Below are positions 9,772-20,442 of a stretch of DNA of 64,000 nucleotides, piece by piece; within the stretch, counting starts at the first letter, position 1; each line of letters begins with the position of its first letter. Source of the DNA: Pseudomonas sp. GD04019 (GTDB lineage Bacteria > Pseudomonadota > Gammaproteobacteria > Pseudomonadales > Pseudomonadaceae); contig NZ_JAOEEA010000004.1 of assembly GCF_029837695.1 (NCBI RefSeq), positions 62,001 to 126,000 of the forward strand, given 5' to 3'. Under the pieces are notes generated by a model. It ran no database searches and had not been told where the DNA came from. It was given only the letters and a program-made list of their open reading frames with translations. Made by a program: the position numbers and the translations under genes.

Positions 9772-10425
9772 GTGCGCCTTGCTCTCTTCGACCTCGACAA
9801 CACCCTGCTCGCCGGCGACAGCGACCACAGCTGGGGCGAATTTCTCTGCGACACCGGCCGGGTCGATGCCGTCGAGTACCGCGCGCGCAACGACGCCTTC
9901 TATGCCGATTACTGCGCCGGCAAGCTGGACGTGGTGGCCTACCAGAGCTTCACCCAGGCCATCCTCAGCCGCACCGATGCCGCCGAGCTGGCGCGCTGGC
10001 AGGCCGAGTTCATGACGGAGGTGATCGAGCCGATCATCCTGGCCAAGGGCGAGGCGTTGCTGCAGCAGCACCGCGAGGCGGGCGACAAGCTGGTGATCAT
10101 CACCGCCACCAACCGCTTCATCACCGCGCCGATCGCCGCGCGCCTGGGCGTCGACACGCTGCTGGCCACCGAGTGCGGTATGGAAAACGGCCGCTACACT
10201 GGCCAGGTCGCCGGCGTGCCCTGCTACCAGGAAGGCAAGGTGACGCGGATGCAGCAGTGGCTGGCCGAGACCGGCCTGAGCCTGGATGGCAGCTACTTCT
10301 ACAGCGACTCGCGCAACGACCTGCCGCTGCTGCAGGCCGCCTCGCATCCCGTTGCGGTCGATCCGGACGATACTCTGCGCGCCATCGCCGTCGGGCGGGG
10401 TTGGCCGGTGCTTAGCCTGCGCTGA
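9772..10425 (+). CDS. HAD-superfamily phosphatase, subfamily IB (SerB-like)
   Basis: A 217-residue protein starting at GTG with AGGT a short distance upstream. HAD motif I is FDLDNTLL with the nucleophile Asp7 and acid/base Asp9; motif II is the threonine of VIITATN; motif IV is [11 protein letters not shown]. The helical cap between motifs I and II fits subfamily IB, the group of phosphoserine and histidinol-phosphate phosphatases. Substrate cannot be assigned. It is divergent from rppH, 145 bases away. Confidence 0.85.
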   Translation: MRLALFDLDNTLLAGDSDHSWGEFLCDTGRVDAVEYRARNDAFYADYCAGKLDVVAYQSFTQAILSRTDAAELARWQAEFMTEVIEPIILAKGEALLQQHREAGDKLVIITATNRFITAPIAARLGVDTLLATECGMENGRYTGQVAGVPCYQEGKVTRMQQWLAETGLSLDGSYFYSDSRNDLPLLQAASHPVAVDPDDTLRAIAVGRGWPVLSLR

Positions 10426-10454
10426 AGCGCCAAGGCTCGCATCGCTGGGCTGTC

Positions 10455-10510
10455 CGTAGGGCGGGTGAAACCCGCGTAAGCCATGCTGCGCGGGTTTCAC
10501 CCGCCCTACG
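10455..10510. repeat. REP-type palindrome (CGTAGGGCGGG class)
   Basis: Two perfect 22-base inverted arms at 10455-10476 and 10489-10510 separated by a 12-base loop. The head reads CGTAGGGCGGGTGAAACC. It lies between the HAD phosphatase and the 3' end of the next gene. A half copy with nearly the same head occurs at 13906-13927. This resembles GTAG-headed REP elements mobilised by RAYT transposases in Pseudomonas. Confidence 0.8.
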
Positions 10511-10513
10511 CCA

Positions 10514-10981
10514 TCACAGCGGCTTGGTCACCATCAGCCAGAAGATCGCGATAAAGGCGATAAAGGCCGGCCAGCCCAGCACGAACCAGATGCGCATATA
10601 GCGGTTGGCCCGCTCCGGTAGCTGGCCACCATCGCGTAATGCCTCGACGGCCATGTCGCGCACGCGGATCTGCAGCCACAGCACCGGCAGCCAGCACAGC
10701 CCCGCCAGCACGAACAGCCCGGCACTCCACAGCAGCCACGCCTGACTCAGCGGCCAGCCCGCGAGTTTTGCCAGGGCCAGGCCGCTGAGCGGCTGGAACA
10801 CCGCCGTCGTCGCGATAAATAGCCAGTCGGCGGTAACCAGGTGGCGGAAGGTGGTGGCGATCACCTGCACCTCGCCGCTGCGCCAGGCGCGCAGGGCGTA
10901 GTAAGCCGAGCCCAGACCGGTGCCGAACAGCAGGGTTGAGGAGAGGATGTGCAGGGTCTTGAGCAGCAGGTAAAGACTCAT
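10514..10981 (-). CDS. DUF2269-type integral membrane protein
   Basis: A 155-residue protein with four hydrophobic segments (about 3-23, 50-70, 80-105, 132-150). The opening YLLLKTLHILSSTLLFGTGLGSA and the conserved histidine are typical of the DUF2269 predicted membrane family, whose function is unknown. It begins 28 bases after a second protein of similar size and topology (11010-11453), suggesting a tandem pair that may act together. Confidence 0.75.
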   Translation of the reverse strand: MSLYLLLKTLHILSSTLLFGTGLGSAYYALRAWRSGEVQVIATTFRHLVTADWLFIATTAVFQPLSGLALAKLAGWPLSQAWLLWSAGLFVLAGLCWLPVLWLQIRVRDMAVEALRDGGQLPERANRYMRIWFVLGWPAFIAFIAIFWLMVTKPL

Positions 10982-11009
10982 GGCTGCTGCTCGTGGTGAG
11001 GGAGAGACA

Positions 11010-11453
11010 TCAGGCCGGCTTGGCCCCCATCAGGGCGAAGATCGCCAGCAACAGGATCAGCACCAGCGCCGCGTAGGCGACCACGAAACGCAACAGCTTG
11101 GTCGATACCGCGCCGTTGGCGACGGCAACCTGCCAGGCACCCAGGCGGTTGTGCAGCAGCAGGCCGAACAGCACCAGCAGGCCGAACAGCTTGGCGCTGA
11201 ACAGCAGCCAGCTGGCGCCCAGCGACAGGCCGACCGTGTGCACCAGCCACCAGCCGCTGACCGGCAGGCTCAGGGTGACCAGGCCGATGGCCGGCATGCT
11301 GTACAGGCGAGTGACCCGTAGCTTGCGGGTCAGGATCGCCGCATCCCCCGATTTGTTCGCCTTCCACAGCATAAAGGCATGGGCGATGAAGCCCGCCAGG
11401 ATCAGCACGGCGGAAATCAGGTGGGCGTATTTCAGCAGCTGGTAGTGTTCCAT
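11010..11453 (-). CDS. Small four-helix membrane protein, related to the DUF2269 neighbour
   Basis: A 147-residue protein with four predicted membrane helices, beginning MEHYQLLKYAHLISAVLILA. The helix-1 pattern LLKxxHxxS matches its downstream neighbour, and both have a small basic loop after helix 1 and a lysine/proline C-terminus, so the two are probably distant paralogues. The gene lies 9 bases after the ilvA stop and may share its transcript. No catalytic motif is visible. Confidence 0.7.
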   Translation of the reverse strand: MEHYQLLKYAHLISAVLILAGFIAHAFMLWKANKSGDAAILTRKLRVTRLYSMPAIGLVTLSLPVSGWWLVHTVGLSLGASWLLFSAKLFGLLVLFGLLLHNRLGAWQVAVANGAVSTKLLRFVVAYAALVLILLLAIFALMGAKPA

Positions 11454-11462
11454 CAGCGTTCC

Positions 11463-12977
<1,515 letters not shown>

Positions 12978-13120
12978 CACGGGCTTCACTGGCGGGCTTT
13001 TCACGGATTCTGGAGTCTACCCCAGCGCTTCGACCGGCGGCCACCGACAGTCCGCGGCAAAAGCCGCATATCAGTAGGCCTGTGGCGATAAAACGCAGCC
13101 GATTGCGTCGGGCAGGAGGC

Positions 13121-13126
13121 TATAAT
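13121..13126 (+). promoter_or_regulatory. Probable -10 box of the rpiA promoter
   Basis: A perfect TATAAT sits 34 bases before the rpiA start in the ilvA/rpiA intergenic region. No good -35 hexamer is found at 16-18 bases upstream, so the call rests on the -10 match alone. Confidence 0.45.
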
Positions 13127-13160
13127 TCGCCCCTCCCGCATACCCCAGGCGCAGACCCCG

Positions 13161-13832
13161 ATGACCCAGGATCAGCTCAAGCAGGCGGTGGCCCAGGCCG
13201 CCGTCGACCATATCCTTCCCCACCTCGACAGCAAGAGTGTGATCGGCGTCGGCACCGGCTCCACCGCCAACTGCTTTATCGACGCCCTGGCCCAGCACAG
13301 GATGGCCTTCGACGGCGCCGTGGCCAGCTCCGAAGCCACCGCCGCGCGCCTCAAGGGCCACGGCATTCCGGTGTACGACCTGAATGCGGTGGACGGCCTG
13401 GAGTTCTACATCGACGGTGCCGACGAGAGCGACGAGCGCCTCCATCTGATCAAGGGCGGCGGCGCCGCCCTGACCCGCGAGAAGATCGTCGCGGCGGTGG
13501 CCAAGACCTTCATCTGCATCGCCGACGCCAGCAAGCTGGTGCCGGTGCTCGGTGCCTTCCCGCTGCCGGTGGAAGTCATCCCCATGGCCCGCAGCCATGT
13601 GGCGCGCCAACTGGTGAAGCTGGGCGGCGACCCGGTGTATCGCGAGGGCGTGGTCACCGACAACGGCAACATCATCCTCGACGTGCACAACATGTCGATC
13701 ACCGACCCGGTGAAGCTGGAGGCCGACATCAACGCCATCGTCGGCGTGGTCACCAACGGCCTGTTCGCCGCTCGCCCGGCTGACCTGCTGCTGCTCGGCA
13801 CTCCGGACGGCGTAAAGACCCTCGAGGTCTAA
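13161..13832 (+). CDS. rpiA: Ribose-5-phosphate isomerase A
   Basis: A 223-residue cytosolic enzyme interconverting ribose 5-phosphate and ribulose 5-phosphate in the pentose phosphate pathway. Family signatures visible are [15 protein letters not shown] (phosphate loop, about 27-41), DGADESDE (catalytic aspartates near 84-87) and [12 protein letters not shown] (catalytic Glu and Lys near 95-106). Length matches the RpiA family. It is divergent from ilvA with 183 bases between start codons. Confidence 0.96.
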   Translation: MTQDQLKQAVAQAAVDHILPHLDSKSVIGVGTGSTANCFIDALAQHRMAFDGAVASSEATAARLKGHGIPVYDLNAVDGLEFYIDGADESDERLHLIKGGGAALTREKIVAAVAKTFICIADASKLVPVLGAFPLPVEVIPMARSHVARQLVKLGGDPVYREGVVTDNGNIILDVHNMSITDPVKLEADINAIVGVVTNGLFAARPADLLLLGTPDGVKTLEV

Positions 13833-13840
13833 GCCTGTCG

Positions 13841-13927
13841 CCCGGACTTCAATCCGGGTCGCCTGCCGTGTCAGTCCCGGACTGAAGTCCGGGCTACGGC
13901 CTGAGCGTAGGGCGGGCAAACCCCGCG
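13841..13927. repeat. REP-type palindrome plus a half REP
   Basis: Arms CCCGGACTTCAATCCGGG (13841-13858) and CCCGGACTGAAGTCCGGG (13876-13893) pair with one mismatch and are followed by GCTAC, a GTAG head in inverse. Directly downstream, 13906-13927 matches the left arm of the 10455 repeat except for the TG/GA centre, so two REP subtypes abut here. Confidence 0.75.
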
Positions 13928-13964
13928 TGACGCATTTGTGCGAGGCGACAGCCGTCCTGCGAAG

Positions 13965-13992
13965 AAAACCCGGCAATGGCCGGGTTTTTTCT
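13965..13992. terminator. Intrinsic terminator serving rpiA and the convergent gene
   Basis: AAAACCCGGC and GCCGGGTTTT pair around an AATG loop and run into further T residues on the right; the A-run on the left gives a U-run on the minus strand. Confidence 0.85.
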
Positions 13993-14017
13993 TTTCGGGC
14001 AAAGCGGCTCGGCGCCG

Positions 14018-14941
14018 CTACTGCGCCGCCTGCTTCTCGAACACGTAGAACAGGTTCGGCTCGCTCACCACGTACAGCCGGCTTTGGTCGTCCGTGGCCA
14101 CGCCCTCGGCCTGCGGCACGCTCTTCTTCAGGCCGTGCTGGCCACCAAGGAGCGACAGGCTGCTGATCGGCCGGCCGTCGGAGTTGATCTCCAGCACCAG
14201 GCGCGACTCGTCCGACAGGGCCAGCAGGTGGCCGGTATGGGCGTCGTAGTCGAGGCTGGAGAGGTCGCGCACGAACAGGCGGGCGTCGCGCTCGGGGTCG
14301 TCCACCACGTGCACGGCGAATGGCTTGTCCGGGTTGGTATGGGGGAAGCCGTGGATCTCGTAGATGCTCACCGGGTCGCGCTCCTTGGCGGCGAACAGGC
14401 GGTGGTTGGCGGCGTCGTAGGCCAGGCCCTCGAAGCCCTTGTTGCCGTTGAGGCCGATGCCCAGGGACAGCTGCTCGGAGTCGGCGGCGTCGACGAAATC
14501 GGTGTCGTCGTCCAGGTGCACGCGGAACAGGCGCTGCTGACGCTCGTCGGTGATCACGTAGAGGTCGCGGCTGATGTACTCGATGGCCTCCGGGTCGCCG
14601 AAACCGACCAGGGGCACGCGGCGCACGATCTCGCCGCCCAGCGACAGCTCGATGATCTCGGCGTTCTTGTTGGTCACGGTAAACAGGCTGCGGCGGTCCG
14701 GGTCGAAGGTCAGCGCCGAGACATCCGCGCTCAGGCCCTGGATCGGCTTGGCCTGCACGGTCACCCGGTAGTCCGGCAGCCAGATCGACTTGTCCTGCCA
14801 CTCGGCCGCATGGCGCCATTCTTGCACCACGAACCAGCCACGTTCGAGCAGGCGCCATTGCTGGGCAACCACCAGCAGGGCCACGAGAACGAGCAATGCC
14901 AGGGTGGGCAACAGAACGCGAGCTTGAGTCAGGCGGCGCAT
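14018..14941 (-). CDS. SdiA-regulated-type beta-propeller protein, membrane-anchored (copy 1)
   Basis: A 307-residue protein with one N-terminal membrane helix (about 10-28) and a periplasmic domain containing repeated blades: ALTFDPDRRSLFTVTN, AIEYISRDLYVITDERQ, FEGLAYDAANHRLFAAKER, SLDYDAHTGHLLALSDES and AEGVATDDQSRLYVVSEPNLFYVF. This is the NHL/SdiA-regulated family, often compared with phytase-like or esterase-like propellers. The function is unknown. A paralogue of nearly identical length and layout is at 23474-24400. Confidence 0.78.
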   Translation of the reverse strand: MRRLTQARVLLPTLALLVLVALLVVAQQWRLLERGWFVVQEWRHAAEWQDKSIWLPDYRVTVQAKPIQGLSADVSALTFDPDRRSLFTVTNKNAEIIELSLGGEIVRRVPLVGFGDPEAIEYISRDLYVITDERQQRLFRVHLDDDTDFVDAADSEQLSLGIGLNGNKGFEGLAYDAANHRLFAAKERDPVSIYEIHGFPHTNPDKPFAVHVVDDPERDARLFVRDLSSLDYDAHTGHLLALSDESRLVLEINSDGRPISSLSLLGGQHGLKKSVPQAEGVATDDQSRLYVVSEPNLFYVFEKQAAQ

Positions 14942-15061
14942 GGACGAGGTTCCGAGTCAGAGGTGCTGCATCAAAACAGGTGCAGCTGAATTGAAGCTTA
15001 AGAAGCCTTAAGCGAAACGCCAGACGCAGTTACCGAATACCACCCCAGCGGAACGGCAGTC

Positions 15062-16072
15062 ATGTCAGTGTTACCGGAAGAACGCATCTTGACCACCCTG
15101 CACACGGTTGCCCTGGCCGTACAGGGTCTGCAACGCATGGGGGTCGATGCCGAGCGGGTGCTGGAAGGCAGCGGCATCCCGGTCGCCGACCTGGCCAGCC
15201 CGACGCGCCTGGTCAGCCATGCCCAGGAACTGCGCGTGCTGGCCAATGCCCTGGCGGCCAGCGCCGACCCGGCCCTCGGTTTGCTGCTGGGCAAGCGCAT
15301 GCACGTCTCGGCCTACGGTATGCTCGGCTACACCCTGCTGGCCAGCCGCAATCTTGGCGAAGCCCTGCGCCTGGCTATCGCCCATCCCGCGCTGCTCGGC
15401 ACCTATTTCCGCCTGGAGCTGCAGGCGGTCGGCGACGAGGTCCGCCTGAGCGCTAGTGGCTATCGCTACGATCCGGCGCTACGCCAATTCAACATCGAGC
15501 TTTGCCTGACCTCGCTGCTCACCGTGGTGCAGGACCTGCTCGGCGAGTCGGTGCGCCCGCGTCGCCTGCTGCTGGAGTACCCAGCGCCTGCGCATGCGGC
15601 CAGTTACAGCGAGCGACTCGGCTGCCCGGTGGAGTTCGATGCCGGCTGCAACGCCCTGTGCTTCAACCCCAAGTTGCTCGAACGCACGTTGCCGCTGGCC
15701 GATCCGGTCAGCCACCAGCATGGTTTGCAGCAGTGCATGCAACTGGAGGCGCAGCTGCACAGTCGTCACGACCTGCGCGATCTGATCCGCCAGCAGCTGT
15801 CCGGCGACCTGAGCGAATGCTCCACTTTGGAACGTGTCGCCACCCGCCTGCACCGTTCCGAGCGAACCTTGCGGCGTCACCTGCAGCAGCTCAATACCAG
15901 TTTCCAGCACCTGCTCGACGAGGTGCGCTATGACAAGGCGCGCCAGCTGCTGCTCAACACCGACAAGCCGATCTACCTGATCGCCGAAGAGCTCGGCTAC
16001 AGCGAGACGGCCAGCTTCCGTCATGCCTTCCAGCGCTGGAGCGGGCTGGCGCCGAGCGAACTGCGCCGCTGA
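15062..16072 (+). CDS. AraC-family transcriptional regulator
   Basis: A 336-residue regulator with an N-terminal arabinose-binding-like domain (YGMLGYTLLASRNLGEALRLA around 83-103) and a C-terminal AraC DNA-binding domain (about 235-330; HRSERTLRRHLQQLNTSF and LIAEELGYSETASFRHAFQRW). The ribosome site before ATG 15062 is weak (GCGGAACGG). It lies between the propeller gene and the UbiM-like gene and is the nearest plus-strand regulator to the acetylpolyamine operon 2.4 kb downstream. Whether it controls that operon is inference only. Confidence 0.85.
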   Translation: MSVLPEERILTTLHTVALAVQGLQRMGVDAERVLEGSGIPVADLASPTRLVSHAQELRVLANALAASADPALGLLLGKRMHVSAYGMLGYTLLASRNLGEALRLAIAHPALLGTYFRLELQAVGDEVRLSASGYRYDPALRQFNIELCLTSLLTVVQDLLGESVRPRRLLLEYPAPAHAASYSERLGCPVEFDAGCNALCFNPKLLERTLPLADPVSHQHGLQQCMQLEAQLHSRHDLRDLIRQQLSGDLSECSTLERVATRLHRSERTLRRHLQQLNTSFQHLLDEVRYDKARQLLLNTDKPIYLIAEELGYSETASFRHAFQRWSGLAPSELRR

Positions 16073-16147
16073 TTGACCGGGGACAAGAAGCTGACGCAGT
16101 CGCGGTTCTAGACTGCCGCGCATTCACCTGCGCGGAGCGCCCATCCC

Positions 16148-17320
16148 ATGATCCACGATGTCGCCATCATCGGCGCCGGCCCGGCCGGCCTGTGCCTGGC
16201 TCGTGCCCTGTCCGGGCATGGCCTCTCGGTTGTACTGCTGGAACGCCAGACTGAGCAGGAGCTGGCCGAGCCGGCCTTCGACGGCCGCGAGATCGCCTTG
16301 ACCCATGCCTCCCAGAAGCTGCTGGAAAAACTCGGCCTGTGGCAGCGGCTTCCCGCCGACGAGGCCGCCGTGCTGCGCGACGCCCAGGTGCTCAACGGCC
16401 CCTCGCTGTTCGCCCTGCAGATCCACGCCGAGCAGGCCGGCGCCGAGCGCCTCGGTCATCTGGTGGCCAACCGGGCGATTCGCCGCGCCGCCTTCGACGC
16501 GGTCGCCGAGTGCGCCGATGTGCAGTTGCGTTGCGAGGCTTCGGTACGAGCGATTCGCCATGCCGAGCGCGAGGTGCCGCTGGAACTGGCCAATGGCGAG
16601 GTACTGCGCACGCGCCTGCTGGTCGCCGCCGACAGCCGCTTCTCCGAGACCCGCCGCCAGCTCGGCATCGGCGCCCGGCTCAAAGATTTCGGCAAGACCA
16701 TGCTGGTGTGCCGTATGCACCACCAGAAGCCGCACCGACAGACCGCCTGGGAATGGTTCGGCTACGGCCAGACCCTGGCCCTGCTACCGCTCAACGGCAA
16801 CCAATCCTCCGTGGTGCTGACCCTGCCGCCGCGCGAGATCGAGCGGCTGCGCGGGCTGGACGAACAGGCCTTCGCCCGCGAGATGGAGCAGCGCTTCGAC
16901 CGTCGCCTGGGTGCCATGCAACTGGCCAGCGAGCGCCACGCCTATCCGCTGATCGGTGCCTACGCCGAGAAGCTGGTCGGCCCGCGCTGCGCCTTGATTG
17001 GCGATGCCGCCGTTGGCATGCACCCGGTTACCGCCCACGGCTTCAACTTTGGTCTGGGCAGCGTGCAGCGGCTAAGTGCAGCGGTGCTGACTGCCCATGC
17101 CCGCGGCGAAGATATCGCCACACCGGCGGTGCTGGCCCGTTACGAGCGCCAGCACCGCCTGGCGACCTGGCCGCTGTACCAGGCCACCAACCTGCTGGTG
17201 GATATGTATACCGACGACCGTCTGCCGGTCAGGCTACTGCGCGGTGCAGGATTGCGGGTGGCGCAGGGACTGTTGCCGTTGAAGAAAGGAATTGCGCGGC
17301 ATCTGACGGCGCGGGGCTGA
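16148..17320 (+). CDS. ubiM: FAD-dependent aromatic-ring hydroxylase, probable UbiM ubiquinone hydroxylase
   Basis: A 390-residue class A flavoprotein monooxygenase. The N-terminal Rossmann motif is VAIIGAGPAGLCLARAL, and the second FAD motif is ALIGDAAVGMHPVTAHGFNF near residue 285. The VTAHGFNFGL form, in place of the LAGQGxNLG of UbiH/UbiI, is what I associate with UbiM, which hydroxylates ubiquinone precursors at one or more ring positions. UbiH and a UbiI-like protein are also encoded in this window (42310 and 43999), so its role may be overlapping or conditional. A generic FAD monooxygenase remains possible. Confidence 0.6.
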   Translation: MIHDVAIIGAGPAGLCLARALSGHGLSVVLLERQTEQELAEPAFDGREIALTHASQKLLEKLGLWQRLPADEAAVLRDAQVLNGPSLFALQIHAEQAGAERLGHLVANRAIRRAAFDAVAECADVQLRCEASVRAIRHAEREVPLELANGEVLRTRLLVAADSRFSETRRQLGIGARLKDFGKTMLVCRMHHQKPHRQTAWEWFGYGQTLALLPLNGNQSSVVLTLPPREIERLRGLDEQAFAREMEQRFDRRLGAMQLASERHAYPLIGAYAEKLVGPRCALIGDAAVGMHPVTAHGFNFGLGSVQRLSAAVLTAHARGEDIATPAVLARYERQHRLATWPLYQATNLLVDMYTDDRLPVRLLRGAGLRVAQGLLPLKKGIARHLTARG

Positions 17321-17339
17321 GTGTATGTACCTGTTGGAC

Positions 17340-17726
17340 TCATACAGCCTGGCCCAGCTGGAAGATCGGCAGATACATCGCAAGGATCAGTAGCGGAATG
17401 ATGATGACAAGTCCGCCAGCGCCCACCAGGCAGGCGGCTAGGGGACGCTGCTTGGCGCGCGGCCAGAAGAGCCAGACGGCGATAACTAGCAGCGGCAGCA
17501 GCCAGAGCCCCAGGTGCTGGTCGATGGCGATGCGGGTCAGCAGTGGCAATTGCGCTCCGAAGCTCGAGAAAACCTGCTGGAACTGGGGGATCACCATTGT
17601 CGGGGCGAGCGCGGTGAGCAGGGCGCAGACAAGTCCTACGATCGGCAGAATAATCGACGTGATGCCGGGTCCGGACGCCGGGCCGACTTCAACGGATGAT
17701 TGGGGTGGGCGGTATGGATGGTTCAT
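17340..17726 (-). CDS. Small hypothetical membrane protein
   Basis: A 128-residue protein with a proline-rich cytoplasmic start (MNHPYRPPQSSVEVGP) and three hydrophobic segments (about 22-45, 72-88, 97-118). The middle FQQVFSSFGAQLPLLTRIAI faintly resembles the C-terminal helix of GspF-type inner-membrane proteins, but the rest of that domain is absent, so no function is assigned. Codon use is less GC-biased than in neighbouring core genes. Confidence 0.55.
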   Translation of the reverse strand: MNHPYRPPQSSVEVGPASGPGITSIILPIVGLVCALLTALAPTMVIPQFQQVFSSFGAQLPLLTRIAIDQHLGLWLLPLLVIAVWLFWPRAKQRPLAACLVGAGGLVIIIPLLILAMYLPIFQLGQAV

Positions 17727-17768
17727 GGGTTGCTCTAAGCATCATGCTCGGCCGGACGGGCGAATCGT

Positions 17769-18239
17769 TCAGGGGTGGTCGATATGCCACTGCAGGTACT
17801 GGGTTCGTTCCCGCGTCTGTTTCAAAAGGCATGCAGTGTAGAGGGTGCCAAAACCGCTCCCCATGATCGAGTCGTAGGTTTCGAATTGGCAGCCTTCGTC
17901 TCGAAGGGTGATCCAGGCGATTTGCGCCTTCTTCAGATAAATGTCCTGCGACTCCACGCTCTCGTTGGCGACAGCGCCGTCATTTCTGTAACGAGCCATC
18001 AGTGATTTGTAGCTGGAGTTCAACTACGCGTCGGCAGCTTTCAGCTGCTCCTGCATGCACGTATACATGTCGCTTTCGGTATTGCTGGAACGACAGGGAG
18101 CGAACTCTGAGATATCCGCGCCATTTGCAGTAGCTAATAAGACAAGCGTCAGCCAGGCCAGCCTCTGGGTGGTTCGGGCGAGTGTATGGCGAATGTCGCC
18201 GCGCAATCTTCTTGATTGCCAAGGTTCTCTATTTACCAC
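17769..18239 (-). pseudogene. LprI/DUF1311-type secreted protein interrupted by an in-frame amber codon
   Basis: One frame encodes a long N-terminus with a hydrophobic signal segment (RLAWLTLVLLATANG), then CRSSNTESDMYTCMQEQLKA, a TAG at 18024-18026, and directly afterwards LNSSYKSLMARYRN and the cysteine-containing EGCQFETYD. Read together this is the LprI N-terminal/DUF1311 pattern of small periplasmic lysozyme-inhibitor-like proteins. A single G-to-T change would turn a GAG codon into this TAG. Both halves are in the same frame with no shift. The exact start is uncertain. The tract is AT-richer than its surroundings. It may be a recent nonsense mutation, a sequencing error or a read-through gene. 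Confidence 0.65.
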
Positions 18240-18484
18240 TTGCAGTCCTTTGCCTATTTTCGGCGCTTTTTGAAGTGTTCTCGCGAGACGGCGTAAGCCG
18301 TTTGGCCCGGCCGCAGATTATCGGCTATGGCGTATGCGCAACAACTTGGCCACATCTATCCCCTTTTGACCGCATCTATCGTTCTGCCGCCAGCACTGCG
18401 CTGCCTAGAATCGATCACAGAGCCATTTGGCCCTTCCTGCCTCTTAATCACCAATAAAAACAATTGGTTAGGAGCTAATTGCGG
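18240..18484 (+). other. Intergenic region upstream of the acetylpolyamine operon
   Basis: These 245 bases are AT-richer than average and separate the broken LprI gene from the importer operon. No further gene is visible. AGGAG at 18470-18474 is the ribosome site of the downstream ATPase gene. I could not identify a convincing promoter or operator by eye. Confidence 0.5.
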
Positions 18485-19537
18485 ATGAGCAGTGCGATCT
18501 CGATCGAAACCCTGAGCATGGAGTACGGCGCCGGCGGCAGTGGCCACAAGGCCCTGGACGGTGTCTCGCTGGAAATCCGCGACAATGAATTCTTCACCCT
18601 GCTGGGGCCATCCGGCTGCGGCAAGACCACGCTGCTGCGGCTGATCGCCGGCTTCGAGCAGCCCAGCGCCGGGGTGATTCGCCTGTACGGCGAGCCGATG
18701 CAGGACCTCCCGCCCTTCCGCCGCCCGGTCAATACCGTGTTCCAGAGCTATGCGCTGTTCCCGCACATGACGGTGGCGCAGAACATCGGCTTCGGCCTGG
18801 AGATGCAGGGCAAGCCCAAGGGCGAGATCGTCGCCACGGTGGAGCGCATGCTGGCGCTGGTGAAGCTGCCGGACGTCGGCAACCGCCGCGCCGACCAGCT
18901 ATCCGGTGGCCAGCAGCAGCGCATCGCCCTGGCCCGCGCGCTGGCCAGCCGGCCCAAGGTGCTGCTGCTCGACGAGTCGCTCTCCGCGCTGGACATGAAG
19001 CTGCGCAAGGAGATGCAGATCGAGCTCAAGCGCCTGCAGGCCGAGACCGGCATCACCTTCATCTTCGTCACCCACGACCAGGAAGAAGCGCTGACCATGT
19101 CCGATCGCATCGCGGTGATGAGCAAGGGGCGCATCCTGCAGATCGGCACGCCGAGCGAGATCTACGAGAGCCCGGTGAACCGCACCGTGGCCGATTTCAT
19201 CGGCGAGACCAACTTCCTAGAAGCCGACCCGTTCGCCAGTGGTGCGCGCCTAGCCGATGGCCAGGTGCTGAATCTGGCCGGTGTGCCGCAGAGTGGGCGG
19301 GTGACCTTGGCGATTCGTCCGGAGCGCATCAGCCTGAGCGAGTCCGGCAACCTGGCCGGCGAGGTGGAGGAGGTGGTGTATATCGGCACCGACACCCTCT
19401 ACCTGCTCAAGGTCGCCGGCCAGTCCGGCTTCCGCGTGCGCCAGCAGAATCGTGGCGGCATCAGCCAGCCGCTGCCGCGTGGTGCCCAGGTGCGCCTGGA
19501 CGTGCCGGCCGCCGCCGTCCGGGTGCTGAGCGAATGA
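18485..19537 (+). CDS. Polyamine-type ABC importer ATPase (PotA family), acetylpolyamine locus
   Basis: A 350-residue ATPase. Walker A is GPSGCGKT at residues 41-48, the signature is [15 protein letters not shown], Walker B is [12 protein letters not shown] (the usual DEP proline is replaced by S), and the H-loop lies in [16 protein letters not shown]-terminal TOBE domain follows residue 240. ATG 18485 is chosen with AGGAG 10 bases upstream; a TTG at 18479 is the alternative. It overlaps the first permease gene by ATGA and is the first gene of a five-gene operon ending in an acetylpolyamine amidohydrolase. Confidence 0.9.
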   Translation: MSSAISIETLSMEYGAGGSGHKALDGVSLEIRDNEFFTLLGPSGCGKTTLLRLIAGFEQPSAGVIRLYGEPMQDLPPFRRPVNTVFQSYALFPHMTVAQNIGFGLEMQGKPKGEIVATVERMLALVKLPDVGNRRADQLSGGQQQRIALARALASRPKVLLLDESLSALDMKLRKEMQIELKRLQAETGITFIFVTHDQEEALTMSDRIAVMSKGRILQIGTPSEIYESPVNRTVADFIGETNFLEADPFASGARLADGQVLNLAGVPQSGRVTLAIRPERISLSESGNLAGEVEEVVYIGTDTLYLLKVAGQSGFRVRQQNRGGISQPLPRGAQVRLDVPAAAVRVLSE

Positions 19538-20442
19538 GTACGCCCCGGCAACTGGCCGAGCGCCGCCAGCTGCTGCGCCGCCTCGGCCTGATCGCGCCAG
19601 GCATGGCAGTGCTGCTGGTGTTCCTGCTCGCGCCGCTGGCGATCATGCTGCTGGTGTCCTTCCTGCAGCCCGGCGAGTACGGCGGGGTGAAGTGGGGCGA
19701 GTACTCGGTGGAGGCCTACGTCAGCTTCCTCTACGAGCGCGATTTCGACGACAGCCTGGTGTTCAACACCGACTACCTGGGCATCTTCCAGCGTTCCTTC
19801 TGGCTGGCTGTGGCGACCACCGCCGGCTGCCTGCTGATCGGCTTCCCCACCGCGTTGTACCTGGCGCTGCAGAGCGAGAAGAAGCGCAACCTGCTGCTGT
19901 TCCTGGTCACCGTGCCGTTCTGGACCAACCTGCTGGTGCGGGTCTATGCCTGGATGTTGCTGCTGCGCAACGGCGGGCTGGTGGACGGCGTGCTGGGCGT
20001 GTTCGGCGTGCCCGAGGGCAGCGTTGGCCTGCTCTACAGCAATGGCGCGGTGATGATAGGCCTGCTCTACAGCTTCCTGCCGTTCATGGTGCTGCCGATC
20101 TACACCAGCCTGGAGAAGCTCGACTGGCGCCTGGTGGAGGCGGCCTTCGACCTCGGTGCCAACCGCTGGCAGGCACTGAAGAGGGTGATCCTGCCGCTGG
20201 CGCTGCCGGGCATGTTGGCCGGCGCGACCCTGGTGTTCATCCCGGCGCTGGGCAACTACATCATTCCCGAGCTGCTTGGCGGCGGTAAGGCGCTGATGAT
20301 CGGTAACCTTGTGCAGCTGCAGTTCGGCTCCGGGCACAACTGGCCGCTGGGTTCGGCGCTGGCTTTCTCGCTGTTCAGCCTGGTGCTGCTGGCCCTGCTG
20401 TTCAACGGCCTGCGCCAGCGTGGCCAGGAGGTTCGCGCATGA
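19534..20442 (+). CDS. Polyamine-type ABC importer permease 1 (PotB family)
   Basis: A 302-residue inner-membrane permease with a first helix at about 22-46, a periplasmic loop containing [18 protein letters not shown], and five more helices. The EAA loop reads [20 protein letters not shown] near residue 205. It has the same layout as the spuG product (302 residues) and belongs to the PotB/PotH branch. It is coupled by 4-base overlaps to the ATPase gene and to the second permease gene. Confidence 0.9.
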   Translation: MSTPRQLAERRQLLRRLGLIAPGMAVLLVFLLAPLAIMLLVSFLQPGEYGGVKWGEYSVEAYVSFLYERDFDDSLVFNTDYLGIFQRSFWLAVATTAGCLLIGFPTALYLALQSEKKRNLLLFLVTVPFWTNLLVRVYAWMLLLRNGGLVDGVLGVFGVPEGSVGLLYSNGAVMIGLLYSFLPFMVLPIYTSLEKLDWRLVEAAFDLGANRWQALKRVILPLALPGMLAGATLVFIPALGNYIIPELLGGGKALMIGNLVQLQFGSGHNWPLGSALAFSLFSLVLLALLFNGLRQRGQEVRA

